Origin: an uncultured Veillonellaceae bacterium
GTDB taxonomy: Bacteria > Bacillota > Negativicutes > Veillonellales > Veillonellaceae
Direction of reading: 5' to 3'
DNA length: 64,000 bases
Assembly: GCA_945867815.1 (NCBI GenBank)
Contig: CAMBIX010000008.1
Location: 1-64,000 of the forward strand
Shown: piece after piece, positions 17,313 to 27,454 of the stretch
Layout of the letters: each line of letters begins with the position of its first letter
Numbering within the stretch: the stretch's first letter is position 1
Position numbers and translations under genes: made by a program
Notes under the pieces: generated by a model
The model's input: only the letters and a program-made list of their open reading frames with translations
Database searches by the model: none
What the model was told of the DNA's origin: nothing

Positions 17313-18551
17313 TTGAGTACAGAAGATAAAGATAAGTCTTCCATACGCTGTAGTTTTTGTGGGCGTACTGGTGATGAAGTAAGAAAACTAATTGCAGGAC
17401 CTAATGTATACATTTGTGATGAATGTGTAGCTGTGTGTGATCGCATTATTGAGGACGAATTTGGCCAAGATGATGCTGAATCTGGTTTTCAATTAGAACA
17501 TTTACCGACGCCAAAAGAAATCAAGGAACATCTTGACCAATATGTTATTGGTCAAGATGATGCCAAGATGACCTTGGCTGTGGCCGTATATAATCATTAC
17601 AAGCGTTTGCAGGCTGGTTGTCAGGTAGATGATGTAGAATTACAGAAGGCGAATGTCTTATTTATTGGGCCAACGGGTAGTGGTAAGACTTTATTAGCTC
17701 AGACACTAGCTCGGATGTTAGAAGTTCCTTTTGCTATTGCTGATGCAACAAGTTTGACAGAAGCTGGTTATGTTGGAGAAGATGTAGAAAATATTTTGTT
17801 GAAGTTGATTCAGTCGGCGGATTATGATATTGAAAAAGCTCAACGAGGTATTATCTATATTGATGAAATTGATAAGATTGCCAGAAAGTCAGAAAATCCA
17901 TCCATTACACGCGATGTATCTGGCGAAGGGGTGCAGCAGGCCTTACTTAAGATATTAGAAGGAACTGTGGCTTCCGTACCACCACAGGGAGGACGGAAAC
18001 ATCCAAACCAGGAAATGATTCAAATCGATACGACGAATATTCTATTTATTTGTGGCGGTGCTTTTGATGGTATTGACCGCGTTATTACTCGTCGTACAGC
18101 TAAGAAGACATTAGGTTTTGGCGCTGATATTCAAAAGAAAGATGAACGCGATATAGCGAGCATTTTAAAAGAAGTGGTACCAGAAGACTTACAAAAATTT
18201 GGTCTAATCCCCGAATTAATTGGACGTTTGCCAGTTATGGTAACGTTAGATCCACTTGATGAAGAAGGTTTTGTTCGGATTTTGACAGAACCTAAAAATG
18301 CTTTAACAAAACAATATGCTAAAATGTTGTCATTAGATGATGTAACCTTAACATTTGATGATGACGCATTAAAAGAGATTGCAAAAGAAGCAATGAAACG
18401 GAATACAGGCGCACGTGGCTTGCGTGCTATTATTGAGAAGGTCATGAAGCATGTTATGTTTGAAATTCCTTCTGAGCCTGATGTTAAGTCTTGTGAAATT
18501 ACTCGAGAGGCAGTGCTTGGCAAGGCTGAGCCAATCCTCAAAAATGAGTAG
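17313..18551 (+). CDS. clpX: ATP-dependent Clp protease ATP-binding subunit
   Basis: AAA+ unfoldase that feeds substrates to ClpP, 412 residues. The N-terminal zinc-binding domain uses C13, C16, C35 and C38 (CSFC and CDEC). Walker A is GPTGSGKT at 119-126, Walker B is IIYIDEIDK, and the substrate-pore and IGF-type loops lie in the expected central part. I chose the TTG at 17313 because AGGAGG sits six bases upstream and the MSTEDK start matches the family; an open frame extends eight codons further into clpP. A terminator follows at 18571-18608. Confidence 0.96.
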   Translation: MSTEDKDKSSIRCSFCGRTGDEVRKLIAGPNVYICDECVAVCDRIIEDEFGQDDAESGFQLEHLPTPKEIKEHLDQYVIGQDDAKMTLAVAVYNHYKRLQAGCQVDDVELQKANVLFIGPTGSGKTLLAQTLARMLEVPFAIADATSLTEAGYVGEDVENILLKLIQSADYDIEKAQRGIIYIDEIDKIARKSENPSITRDVSGEGVQQALLKILEGTVASVPPQGGRKHPNQEMIQIDTTNILFICGGAFDGIDRVITRRTAKKTLGFGADIQKKDERDIASILKEVVPEDLQKFGLIPELIGRLPVMVTLDPLDEEGFVRILTEPKNALTKQYAKMLSLDDVTLTFDDDALKEIAKEAMKRNTGARGLRAIIEKVMKHVMFEIPSEPDVKSCEITREAVLGKAEPILKNE

Positions 18552-18570
18552 GATTGAAGATTGATAAGAT

Positions 18571-18608
18571 AAAGAAACTCATTTAGGAAGCTGAATGAGT
18601 TTCTTTTT
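18571..18608 (+). terminator. Intrinsic terminator between clpX and lon
   Basis: AAAGAAACTCATT (18571-18583) pairs with 18594-18606 and is followed by a T-run. It lies in the short gap before lon, so it ends or attenuates the tig-clpPX transcript. Confidence 0.85.
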
Positions 18609-18636
18609 GTAATTAGATAGATAGGAGGGACGCTTT

Positions 18637-20949
18637 ATGAGTAAAACCTATAAAGCAGTACCTTTGGTACCTTTGCGAGGCACGGTTATTTATCCACGTG
18701 TGCCATCGCATTTGGATATTGGTCGAGACCGGTCTATACTAGCTGTTGAAGCAGCTATGGAAAGTGACCGTTTATTAACAGTAATTACGCAGATGGATGA
18801 AAGCGTAGAAAATCCAACAATAGATGATTTAGGTAAGGTTGGTACTATCGTTGAAATTAAACAAAAGTTGCGCTTGCCAGGTGGTATTTTACGCTTAATG
18901 GTAGAAGGTATTGAACGTATTGCTGTGACTAAGGTAGATGAAACGGAACCTTTCTATCGAGTTAGCGTAGAGGAACAGCCGTCTATTTATAACGAAGAGG
19001 TAGAAATGGAGGCCTATCGTCGTTTTGCTCAATCTAAATTTGTGCAATGGGCAGACGAAACGAAAGGGGCCAAAGAACAAGAAGTACAGCATATTGTTAA
19101 CATTATGGACCCATCGGAATTGGCTGATTCCATTATGGTCATTATGCCGACAGAATTGAAGATGCGTCAGAGTGTACTAGAAGAGCTGGATGTAGCTCAG
19201 CGTCTCAACATGGTTATTGGTGTTTTAAATACAGAACTACAAATTAGTGATTTAGAAAATAACATTAACAACCGTGTTCGTCAGCAAATGGAAAAGCAAC
19301 AAAAAGAGTACTTCTTAAGAGAAAAGATTAAGACTATTCATGAAGAATTAGGGGATAAGGTTGATCCTGATGAAGAAGCAAATGAGTTACGTACCCAGTT
19401 AGAGGCCTTACATGTACCTGAAGAGGTGCATACACGAATTACTAAAGAAATTGATCGCTATAGCCGTATGCCACAAATGATGCCGGAATCGACAATTTTG
19501 CGTAATTATCTTGATTGGGTCTTAAGTTTACCTTGGACTAAAGAATCGACGGATTCATTAGATATTACGAAAGCAGCTAAGGTGTTAGATCATGATCATT
19601 ATGGTCTTAAGAAGATTAAAGAACGGATTCTTGAGTTTTTGGCTGTTCGTAAGTTAACGCAGGCACAAGGGGGTTCCATTCTTTGCTTAGTAGGACCGCC
19701 AGGGGTAGGTAAGACATCGCTAGCAACATCCATTGCTAAGGCTATGAATCGTAAATTTGTACGGGCCTCTCTAGGTGGCGTACGTGATGAGGCAGAAATT
19801 AGAGGTCATCGTCGTACCTATATTGGAGCCTTGCCAGGGCGTATGATTCAAGGGCTGCGTAATGTAGGCACTAAGAATCCGGTTTTCTTATTAGATGAAA
19901 TTGATAAGTTAGCTTCTGATTACAAGGGTGATCCATCATCGGCTTTATTGGAGTTATTAGATCCAGAACAGAATAAAACCTTCGTAGATCATTTTATCGA
20001 AGTACCTTTTGATTTTTCTGATGTGTTTTGGATTACAACGGCTAATGTAGGTAGTGATATTCCAGCACCTTTGCGAGACCGCATGGAAATTATTGAATTA
20101 TCTAGCTATATGGAAGATGAAAAGCTAGAAATTGCTAAACGATATTTAGCACCTAAACAAATTAAGAAAAATGGCTTAGAAGCCTATAAGGTGAAATTTT
20201 CTGATGCCGTTTTACGGCGCATTATTTCTGAATATACACGGGAAGCAGGCGTGCGTGGCTTAGAAAAGACGATAGCTAAATTATGTCGTAAGCTAGCTTA
20301 TACCTTGGTAGAAGGTAAGACAGATAAAGTGCCAAGGATAACGGTTAAGAATTTACCTGATTATTTGGGTACGCCTATTTTTGTAGAAGAAGAGCGGGAA
20401 AAACAACCACAGGTTGGCCTAGTGTGTGGCTTGGCTTGGACTTCAGTAGGTGGTGTAACTCTTCCTTGTGAAGCAACCACTATGGATGGAACCGGTAAAC
20501 TTATCTTGACTGGCAGCTTAGGTAAGGTTATGCAGGAATCAGGTCAGGCGGCTATGGCTTATATTCGCCATAATGCACGGAATTTGAAATTGCCAAAGGA
20601 TTTTTATAAAAACAAAGATATTCACGTTCATTTTCCGGAAGGCGCGACACCAAAGGATGGGCCTTCGGCAGGGATAACTATGACCTTGGCTATGATTTCC
20701 GCCTTAACAAATAAGAAGGTTCGTTCGGATTTAGCCATGACCGGTGAAGTAACAATTCGAGGCCAGGTGTTACCTATTGGTGGATTAAAAGAAAAACTTT
20801 TGGCAGCCTTGCGGTATGGTGTTAAAGAAGCTTTTATTCCTGAAGGTAATGTTAAGGATATTGTGGACCTACCAGATAGTGTAAAAAAAGATTTGATTAT
20901 TACACCGGTAAAGACTATGGATGATGTGTTGGCAAAGGCGTTTGTATAA
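18637..20949 (+). CDS. lon: ATP-dependent protease La (LonA)
   Basis: Homo-oligomeric AAA+ serine protease that removes misfolded and regulatory proteins, 770 residues. It has an N-terminal LAN domain (from VPLVPLRGTVIYP), a coiled linker, Walker A GPPGVGKT at 353-360, and a C-terminal protease domain with catalytic S677 (PKDGPSAG) and K720 (GGLKEKLL), the Ser-Lys dyad spaced 43 apart as in E. coli. It has a good AGGAGGGACG ribosome site. The stop shares one base with the engB start, so translation is likely coupled. Confidence 0.97.
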   Translation: MSKTYKAVPLVPLRGTVIYPRVPSHLDIGRDRSILAVEAAMESDRLLTVITQMDESVENPTIDDLGKVGTIVEIKQKLRLPGGILRLMVEGIERIAVTKVDETEPFYRVSVEEQPSIYNEEVEMEAYRRFAQSKFVQWADETKGAKEQEVQHIVNIMDPSELADSIMVIMPTELKMRQSVLEELDVAQRLNMVIGVLNTELQISDLENNINNRVRQQMEKQQKEYFLREKIKTIHEELGDKVDPDEEANELRTQLEALHVPEEVHTRITKEIDRYSRMPQMMPESTILRNYLDWVLSLPWTKESTDSLDITKAAKVLDHDHYGLKKIKERILEFLAVRKLTQAQGGSILCLVGPPGVGKTSLATSIAKAMNRKFVRASLGGVRDEAEIRGHRRTYIGALPGRMIQGLRNVGTKNPVFLLDEIDKLASDYKGDPSSALLELLDPEQNKTFVDHFIEVPFDFSDVFWITTANVGSDIPAPLRDRMEIIELSSYMEDEKLEIAKRYLAPKQIKKNGLEAYKVKFSDAVLRRIISEYTREAGVRGLEKTIAKLCRKLAYTLVEGKTDKVPRITVKNLPDYLGTPIFVEEEREKQPQVGLVCGLAWTSVGGVTLPCEATTMDGTGKLILTGSLGKVMQESGQAAMAYIRHNARNLKLPKDFYKNKDIHVHFPEGATPKDGPSAGITMTLAMISALTNKKVRSDLAMTGEVTIRGQVLPIGGLKEKLLAALRYGVKEAFIPEGNVKDIVDLPDSVKKDLIITPVKTMDDVLAKAFV

Positions 20950-21632
20950 TGAATGAGAGACAGAGATTAAGACGAAAGCCCGACGAAGAAACACTAAAAG
21001 ACGCAGGGCGGATTATAAAAGCAGAATATGTAACTTCGGCGGTAAAGCCTAGTCAGTATCCTCAGGAAGATTGGACAGAGATTGCTTTTTTAGGTCGTTC
21101 CAATGTGGGCAAGTCGTCCTTAATCAATTCTCTTTGTAATCATAGAGGGCTAGCCCTAGTAAGCGGGACACCAGGTAAAACGCAGACTATTAATTTTTTT
21201 AAGGTTACTTCTAAGTTTATTGATAGTAACAAAGAGGAAAAAAGAAAAAATTGGTACTTAGTAGATTTACCTGGGTATGGCTTTGCCAAGACCAATAAGG
21301 GAAGCCGTGATCAATGGGGACGTTTTATCCGTCAATATGTAGAAGAGTCTAAGCGCTTGCGCTTATTGTGCCTTTTAATTGATGGACGTCATCCCGACTT
21401 GCCTATTGATAGACAGGCTTATGAATGGCTAGTATCGGCAGGTATTCCCTTACAGATTGTGGCTACAAAAATGGATAAGTTAAAGAGTAGCGAAGCGGCT
21501 AAGAATTTACGGCAGTTAACAGCTCAGTATCCAGGCCTTAGTCCGACAATTTCCTATAGTTCCCTAAAACATAAAGGTAGAGCTGTATTAACAGCGTGTG
21601 TTCATTCAATACTTATGGAGGCAGAGGCATGA
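20949..21632 (+). CDS. engB: Ribosome biogenesis GTP-binding protein (YihA/YsxC)
   Basis: Essential small GTPase for maturation of the 50S ribosomal subunit, 227 residues. The G1 motif is GRSNVGKS (49-56), G2 lies in GTPGKTQTINFF, G3 is DLPGYGFAK and G4 is ATKMDK. The N-terminal 20 residues are a basic extension beyond the usual start. It follows lon with a 1-bp overlap, a classic gene pair, and overlaps the downstream prenyl synthase start by 4 bp. Confidence 0.95.
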   Translation: MNERQRLRRKPDEETLKDAGRIIKAEYVTSAVKPSQYPQEDWTEIAFLGRSNVGKSSLINSLCNHRGLALVSGTPGKTQTINFFKVTSKFIDSNKEEKRKNWYLVDLPGYGFAKTNKGSRDQWGRFIRQYVEESKRLRLLCLLIDGRHPDLPIDRQAYEWLVSAGIPLQIVATKMDKLKSSEAAKNLRQLTAQYPGLSPTISYSSLKHKGRAVLTACVHSILMEAEA

Positions 21633-22597
21633 AATTAAGTTCTTTATTAGTCAAACAGCAGATTGCCTCTGACTTAAAGAAAGTAGAAGCGCAGTTAGAT
21701 CATGTGCTTCATACGGGTTCAGAGGATTTTAATGCATTGATTCGTCCTTTATCAGCAGCTGGTGGTAAACGGCTACGGGCGTCTTTATTCCTCCTTATTG
21801 CACGGGCTGGTCAGAGTGAGGAGAAGGAACGGATACAAATTGCAACGGCCATAGAGATGTTGCATTTAGCTACCTTAATTCATGATGATGTCTTAGATCA
21901 AGCTGAATTACGCCGCGGGGTACCTGCCATTCATTGCTCTAAGGGCAATAAGGTAGCCATTTTAAGTGGCGATTACTTGTTTGCTAAGGCCTTTGATATT
22001 GTGGCCGATGTGGGCTCTGTCGCTTGTTTAAAAGTTTTTTCCTATGTTATCTCCTCTTTGGTAGAGGGAGAGTTTTTACAAATGGAAGATGTATTCTCCT
22101 TGCACCAAGGGGTAGATCGCTATCTTAGTAAGACACAAAAGAAGACCGCTGATTTTATAGAAGGTTGTATGGAATTAGGTGGTATTATTGGGCATTGGGA
22201 TACAGATAAGGTAACCTATCTTAAACAGTATGGACATGCTCTAGGTATGGCTTTTCAAGTGACTGATGATATTATGGATTATAGAGAATCAACGGAGACG
22301 ACGGGCAAGCCGGTCGGTAAGGATGTAAAAGAAGGTATTCTTACGTATCCTCTCTTGTCTATTGTGTCTGATGATACAGAGGCCTATCTAGAAGACGAAT
22401 TGCAGGCTATTAAAGAGGGAAAAGATACAAAAACGCTTCTTGCTTATGTACGCGGTCAAGGGGGCCTCACAAATACTTTAGCTTTAGAAGCGTCGTATCG
22501 AGAGCAGGCAGTCAATGCACTAGATGCTTTACCAGATTTTGCAGGTAAAGCGTATTTATATGATAGTATTGATTCCTTAGCACAAAGAAAGGTATAG
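21629..22597 (+). CDS. Polyprenyl diphosphate synthase (trans-prenyltransferase)
   Basis: Adds isopentenyl diphosphate units to an allylic starter to make a long prenyl chain, most likely for the menaquinone side chain, 322 residues. The two aspartate-rich motifs are DDVLD at 86-90 (LIHDDVLDQAELRRG) and DDIMD at 213-217. GGKRLRA near residue 45 binds pyrophosphate. The residues before the first motif are not those of a short-chain FPP synthase, so a hepta- to nonaprenyl product is likely. I chose the ATG at 21629, which has GGAGGCAGAGG just upstream and overlaps the engB stop. Confidence 0.88.
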   Translation: MKLSSLLVKQQIASDLKKVEAQLDHVLHTGSEDFNALIRPLSAAGGKRLRASLFLLIARAGQSEEKERIQIATAIEMLHLATLIHDDVLDQAELRRGVPAIHCSKGNKVAILSGDYLFAKAFDIVADVGSVACLKVFSYVISSLVEGEFLQMEDVFSLHQGVDRYLSKTQKKTADFIEGCMELGGIIGHWDTDKVTYLKQYGHALGMAFQVTDDIMDYRESTETTGKPVGKDVKEGILTYPLLSIVSDDTEAYLEDELQAIKEGKDTKTLLAYVRGQGGLTNTLALEASYREQAVNALDALPDFAGKAYLYDSIDSLAQRKV

Positions 22598-22599
22598 AC

Positions 22600-23451
22600 A
22601 TGAAGTCATTTCAGGTCAAGGATTTTGATGATCCTAAACGCAAGCCTTCGTTGAATAGCGTAATTGCCTATAAGGAACGAATGGCTCAGTTGCAGAATCC
22701 TCCGGCAGAAGTGGAAGAAGAATATACAGAAACAGAACAAAAAATGATGGATGAAGCTATAGGGAATATGTCTTTAGTTTCTCATTTGTCAGAGTTGCGT
22801 AAACGGATTGTCATTTCAGCTATTGCTATTATTATTGGCTTTAGCATAGCTTATTATTTTATAGATGATCTTATGCGGCTCTTAATACAACCCGCAGGTA
22901 AACTCTATTATATGAAGCCAACAGAAGCTTTTTTTACCTATATGAAGGTGGCTTTAGTGGCAGGTATTATAGGGTCTTCCCCAATTTGGTTATATGAGTG
23001 CTGGGCCTTTATTATCCCTGCCTTAACAAAGCGCGAAAAGCATATAACCAATTGGTTTTTGCCGGTAGCTATTGTTTTATTCTTTATTGGTGTTTTATTT
23101 TCTTATTTTCTAGTCTTGCCGGCAGCGATTAAATTCTTTATTGGTTTTGCTACTGGTGGCTTACAGCCCTTGTTTTCTATTGGGCAATATATTGATTTTG
23201 TTATTGCTATGTTATTGCCGTTTGGTGTTATTTTCGAATTGCCTTTAATTTTAATGGGTTTAGCACAAATCGGCCTTATTAATTCGCGTTTTTTAAAAAA
23301 ACAGCGTAAGATTTTTTTCTTGTTAGCTTTTATTATTGGTGCTATTGTATCACCAACACCAGATGTTTTTTCACAAACAATGATTGCTATGCCAATGATT
23401 GTTTTGTATGAAGTGAGCGTCTTTATTGTAGCTAAATTTATGAAAAAGTAA
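22600..23451 (+). CDS. tatC: Sec-independent protein translocase TatC
   Basis: Core membrane receptor of the twin-arginine pathway, which exports folded proteins, 283 residues. It has six membrane helices, and the first is preceded by the TatC signature HLSELRKRI near residue 62-70. FIIPALTKREKH near 136 and the late loop SPTPDVFSQTMIAMPM are also typical. A 55-residue hydrophilic N-terminal extension (DDPKRKPSLNSV and on) is longer than in E. coli TatC. No tatA or tatB gene is nearby. It starts 2 bp after the prenyl synthase stop, and valS follows after 18 bp. Confidence 0.94.
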   Translation: MKSFQVKDFDDPKRKPSLNSVIAYKERMAQLQNPPAEVEEEYTETEQKMMDEAIGNMSLVSHLSELRKRIVISAIAIIIGFSIAYYFIDDLMRLLIQPAGKLYYMKPTEAFFTYMKVALVAGIIGSSPIWLYECWAFIIPALTKREKHITNWFLPVAIVLFFIGVLFSYFLVLPAAIKFFIGFATGGLQPLFSIGQYIDFVIAMLLPFGVIFELPLILMGLAQIGLINSRFLKKQRKIFFLLAFIIGAIVSPTPDVFSQTMIAMPMIVLYEVSVFIVAKFMKK

Positions 23452-23469
23452 TTGTAGGGAGGATATTCT

Positions 23470-26130
23470 ATGCGGGACAAAACGGAGTTAACAGCCTATA
23501 ATCCATCAGAAATAGAAAAAAAGTGGTATAGCTATTGGGAAGAGAAAGGTTATTTTCATGAAGCCCCAGATAGTACAAAAAAGCCATTTAGTATCGTATT
23601 GCCACCACCAAATGTAACTGGCCAGTTGCATATGGGGCATGCCTTAGATAATACCTTACAAGATATTTTAATCCGTTTTAAACGCATGCAAGGCTATAAT
23701 ACTCTTTGGATGCCAGGGACGGACCATGCTGGGATTGCTACACAGGTTAAGGTAGAAAAAAATCTACTAGCAACAGAAGGTAAGAGTCGCTATGACTTAG
23801 GCCGTGAAGAATTTATTAAGCGGGTATGGGATTGGAAAAAAGAATATGGTAATACCATTGTTAAGCAGATTCGCAGCCTAGGTGCTTCTTGTGATTGGCA
23901 GCGTGAACGTTTTACTTTGGATGATGGCTATTATAAGGCAGTTAGAGAAGTTTTCTGCAGCTTATATGAAAAAGGTCTTATCTATCGAGGCGAAAGAATT
24001 ACTAACTGGTGTGTTAGTTGCCATACGGCTTTAAGTGATATTGAAGTCGAACATGAAAATGAAGCTGGTCATTTATGGTATATTAAGTATCCAGTTATTG
24101 GTGAAGATAATGAATATGTAACGGTAGCTACTACGCGTCCAGAAACTATGTTTGGTGATGTGGCGGTAGCTGTTAACCCTGATGATGAACGCTATAATCA
24201 TTTGATTGGTAAAAAATTATTATTGCCATTAGTTAATCGTGAAATTCCAGTTATTTCTGATAGTTATGTAGATCCATCCTTTGGTACTGGTTGTGTTAAG
24301 ATTACACCAGCTCATGATCCAAATGATTTCGAAATGGGTCAACGCCACCATTTAGAATCGATTGTGGTTATGAATTTGGATGGCACGATGAATGATAAGG
24401 CTGGTCGTTTTGAAGGACAGACGCGGGAAGAAGCGCGTATAGCTGTAGTTGATACTTTAAAGGCAGAAGGCCTTTTAGTTAAGATTGAGGACCATGAACA
24501 TAGTGTAGGGCATTGCTCTCGCTGTCATACTATCGTAGAACCACTTGTGTCCCGCCAGTGGTTTGTGGATATGAAGCCATTAGCGGAACCAGCTTTGAAG
24601 GTGGTTAAAGAAGGTAAGGTAAAATTTGTTCCCGAACGTTTTACTAAGACCTATATTAATTGGTTAGAAAATATTCGTGATTGGTGTATTTCTCGGCAAT
24701 TATGGTGGGGACATCGTATTCCAGCTTGGTATTGTAAGGATTGTGGTGAAACCATCGTTTCTAGGGAAGATATTACCAGCTGCCCTCATTGTGGTGGTAA
24801 GGTAGAACAGGAATCAGATGTACTTGATACATGGTTTAGTTCTGGCTTATGGCCTTTTGCTACCATGGGTTGGCCAGAAGATACGGCTGAGTTAAAACAG
24901 TGGTATCCAACCAGTGTTCTTGTTACGGGTTACGATATTATTTTCTTCTGGGTAGCTCGTATGATATTTATGGCCCTAGAATTTAAGAAAGAAATTCCAT
25001 TTAAGCATGTATTTATTCATGGCTTAGTACGTGATAGCCAAGGTCGTAAGATGAGCAAGTCCTTAGGCAATGGGATTAATCCATTAGAAGTGGTTGACCA
25101 GTACGGAGCCGATGCCCTTCGCTTTACCTTGGTGACAGGGAATACGCCAGGCAATGATATGCGTTTTTATATGGAACGGGTAGAAGCCAATCGAAATTTT
25201 GCGAATAAGATTTGGAACGCCGCTAAGTTTGTTTTAATGAACTTAGATGACGATTATGATGAAAATTGGAAGCCAGATTTAGCGGATTTAACATTGGCTG
25301 ACCAATGGATTATTGATAGATATAATAAGACGGTAGCTTCTATTACCAATAACTTGGATCGGTTTGAATTAGGGGAAGCTGCATCCAGTGTTTATGATTT
25401 TGTTTGGAATTATTATTGTGACTGGTATATCGAATTAAGCAAGCCACGTTTATATAATAAAGAAGGCGGTCGTGACCGTAAGACAGCCCAATATTTATTG
25501 GTTACCATATTGCGTCATACGATGGAATTATTGCATCCATTTATGCCATTTGTAACTGAACATATTTGGCAGCATCTACCGCATACAGGTGACAGCATTG
25601 CCGTGGCTAAGTGGCCAGGTGCTTTGGATTATGACTTGCAGGCTGACCAAGTAGCGAATATGGTTGTTATTATGGATGCTATTAAGGGAATTCGTAATAT
25701 GCGGGCTGAAATGAATGTACCATTAGGTAAGCGGTCAGAAGTGATTGCTGTACCTAAGACAGATTCCGTACGTGAAGCAGTAAAAGCCCATGAAGATTAT
25801 TTTAAGACATTAGGATGGGCTGAAAAAGTTACTTTATTAGCAGCAGATGCACCAAAACCAGAAAATGCAACTGTAGCTGTCGTTAATGGGTTAGAAGTAT
25901 ACTTGCTACTTAAAGACCTAATTGATGCTGATAAGGAACGGGCTCGTGTAGCAAAAGAACAGGCAACAGTAGAAAAAGAAATTGCTCGGTTGGAAAAGAA
26001 GCTCGGCAATCAAGGTTTCTTAGCTAAGGCACCAGAAGCAGTTGTTGAAAAGGAAAAGAAGAAATTAGAAGACTACAAGCATAAACAAGAATCTTTAATA
26101 GAACGAGAAGCCTTTTTAAAGACCTTGTAG
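23470..26130 (+). CDS. valS: Valyl-tRNA synthetase
   Basis: Class I aminoacyl-tRNA synthetase that charges tRNA-Val and edits misactivated threonine, 886 residues. The HIGH motif is in [14 protein letters not shown] (HMGH at 54-57) and KMSKS is at 527-531. The editing domain starts near 195 ([10 protein letters not shown]). A zinc-type segment with CKDCGE and CPHCGG lies near 425-445. The C-terminal coiled coil (about 815-885) is the tRNA-binding arm typical of ValRS. There is no T-box leader; it sits inside an operon with an AGGGAGG ribosome site. Confidence 0.97.
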   Translation: MRDKTELTAYNPSEIEKKWYSYWEEKGYFHEAPDSTKKPFSIVLPPPNVTGQLHMGHALDNTLQDILIRFKRMQGYNTLWMPGTDHAGIATQVKVEKNLLATEGKSRYDLGREEFIKRVWDWKKEYGNTIVKQIRSLGASCDWQRERFTLDDGYYKAVREVFCSLYEKGLIYRGERITNWCVSCHTALSDIEVEHENEAGHLWYIKYPVIGEDNEYVTVATTRPETMFGDVAVAVNPDDERYNHLIGKKLLLPLVNREIPVISDSYVDPSFGTGCVKITPAHDPNDFEMGQRHHLESIVVMNLDGTMNDKAGRFEGQTREEARIAVVDTLKAEGLLVKIEDHEHSVGHCSRCHTIVEPLVSRQWFVDMKPLAEPALKVVKEGKVKFVPERFTKTYINWLENIRDWCISRQLWWGHRIPAWYCKDCGETIVSREDITSCPHCGGKVEQESDVLDTWFSSGLWPFATMGWPEDTAELKQWYPTSVLVTGYDIIFFWVARMIFMALEFKKEIPFKHVFIHGLVRDSQGRKMSKSLGNGINPLEVVDQYGADALRFTLVTGNTPGNDMRFYMERVEANRNFANKIWNAAKFVLMNLDDDYDENWKPDLADLTLADQWIIDRYNKTVASITNNLDRFELGEAASSVYDFVWNYYCDWYIELSKPRLYNKEGGRDRKTAQYLLVTILRHTMELLHPFMPFVTEHIWQHLPHTGDSIAVAKWPGALDYDLQADQVANMVVIMDAIKGIRNMRAEMNVPLGKRSEVIAVPKTDSVREAVKAHEDYFKTLGWAEKVTLLAADAPKPENATVAVVNGLEVYLLLKDLIDADKERARVAKEQATVEKEIARLEKKLGNQGFLAKAPEAVVEKEKKKLEDYKHKQESLIEREAFLKTL

Positions 26131-26138
26131 GAGGAAGT

Positions 26139-27428
26139 ATGACATACGAAGAGGCCCTAAGTTTTTTAAGTGAGCGATTAACTTTTGGTATAAAGCCTGG
26201 TCTAGAACGGGTAAATGCCTTGTTGGATGCGGTAGGACATCCGGAACGAGATTATAAAACAATTCACGTAACGGGAACAAACGGAAAAGGTTCGGTTACA
26301 GCCTATATTGCGTCTGTTTGTTATCAGAGTGGTTGTAAGGTGGGGCGGTATACATCGCCTCATTTGATGGACTATACAGAACGGATTCGTATTAATGATG
26401 TGGATATTAGTCAGGAAGATTTTGGTATCTATATAGGAAAGATTGCTGAAACGGCACCTCGTAATGCAGAAGGACAGATAGAGGCAACTGAATTTGATAT
26501 ATTAACAGCGGCCGCTTTCTTGTATTTTAAAGACCAAGGTGTTGATTATGCTGTTATTGAAGTGGGCATGGGTGGTTTGTTAGATTCTACTAATATTATT
26601 ACCCCTCTTGTTAGTGTTATTACGAATGTGACTTTAGACCATACGAAGTATTGTGGTAATACGGTGCAAGAGATTGCCCAACAAAAGGCGGGCATTATTA
26701 AGTCTAGCGTGCCTGTCGTAACAGCAGCGCAAGTGCCGGCCTTAGCTGTTATTGAAAAGACGGCTAAGAAAAAAAAGGCACCGCTTTATGTATTTGATAA
26801 AGATTTTTCTATAGCTAGTCGTTCCGCGTCGACTATGGGCCAAATGATTACCTTTAAGGAAGAAGGCAAGCCAGATGCTATGTTATTTACACGTCTGCAG
26901 GGTCGTCATCAGGCAGTTAATTTGGCTTGTGCCGCTAAGGCTTGCCGATTGTTAATGCAGTCAGACAGTCGTATTTCAGAAGAAACAATGCGGGAAGGGT
27001 TGGCTATGACAGCTTGGCCAGGACGATTTGAAATCATTAAAATCGATGGAAGGACGATTGTCCTTGATGGGGCTCATAATGCGGCGGGAGCAGAAGCTTT
27101 TCATATGACTTATGAGGAAGTGTTTAAGGATAGGCCTAAGCAGTTGGTGATGGCTATTTTAGCGGATAAGGATATTTCGTCTATTGTGGCGCAAGTTGTT
27201 TTACCAAAGGATAAGGTAATAACCGTGCCAGCACCAACACCACGCACTATGAATCCTGAGAAGTTAGCTCATATGATGCCTGTAGAAGCAGAGGCGGCGT
27301 CTAGTGTGGCGGCAGGTATGGATAAGGCTTGGCAGACGATGGATAAGGAGGCCGTTCTTGTTGTATGCGGGTCTCTTTATATTTTAGGTCAAGTTAAGGC
27401 TTGGTTAGCGGAGAAGCAGGCTAATTAA
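26139..27428 (+). CDS. folC: Folylpolyglutamate / dihydrofolate synthase
   Basis: Mur-ligase-like enzyme that adds glutamate to folates, and often also makes dihydrofolate from dihydropteroate, 429 residues. The P-loop is TGTNGKGS (45-52), followed by the FolC motif YTSPHLMDYTERI near 74. IEVGMGGLLDSTN near 140 is a second family signature, and the C-terminal domain begins near 295 with DGAHNAAGA. GGAGG lies seven bases before the ATG, 8 bp after the valS stop, a gene pair common in Firmicutes. Confidence 0.96.
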   Translation: MTYEEALSFLSERLTFGIKPGLERVNALLDAVGHPERDYKTIHVTGTNGKGSVTAYIASVCYQSGCKVGRYTSPHLMDYTERIRINDVDISQEDFGIYIGKIAETAPRNAEGQIEATEFDILTAAAFLYFKDQGVDYAVIEVGMGGLLDSTNIITPLVSVITNVTLDHTKYCGNTVQEIAQQKAGIIKSSVPVVTAAQVPALAVIEKTAKKKKAPLYVFDKDFSIASRSASTMGQMITFKEEGKPDAMLFTRLQGRHQAVNLACAAKACRLLMQSDSRISEETMREGLAMTAWPGRFEIIKIDGRTIVLDGAHNAAGAEAFHMTYEEVFKDRPKQLVMAILADKDISSIVAQVVLPKDKVITVPAPTPRTMNPEKLAHMMPVEAEAASSVAAGMDKAWQTMDKEAVLVVCGSLYILGQVKAWLAEKQAN

Positions 27429-27454
27429 TGTATCCAAAGAGGTAAAGGGTAGAT

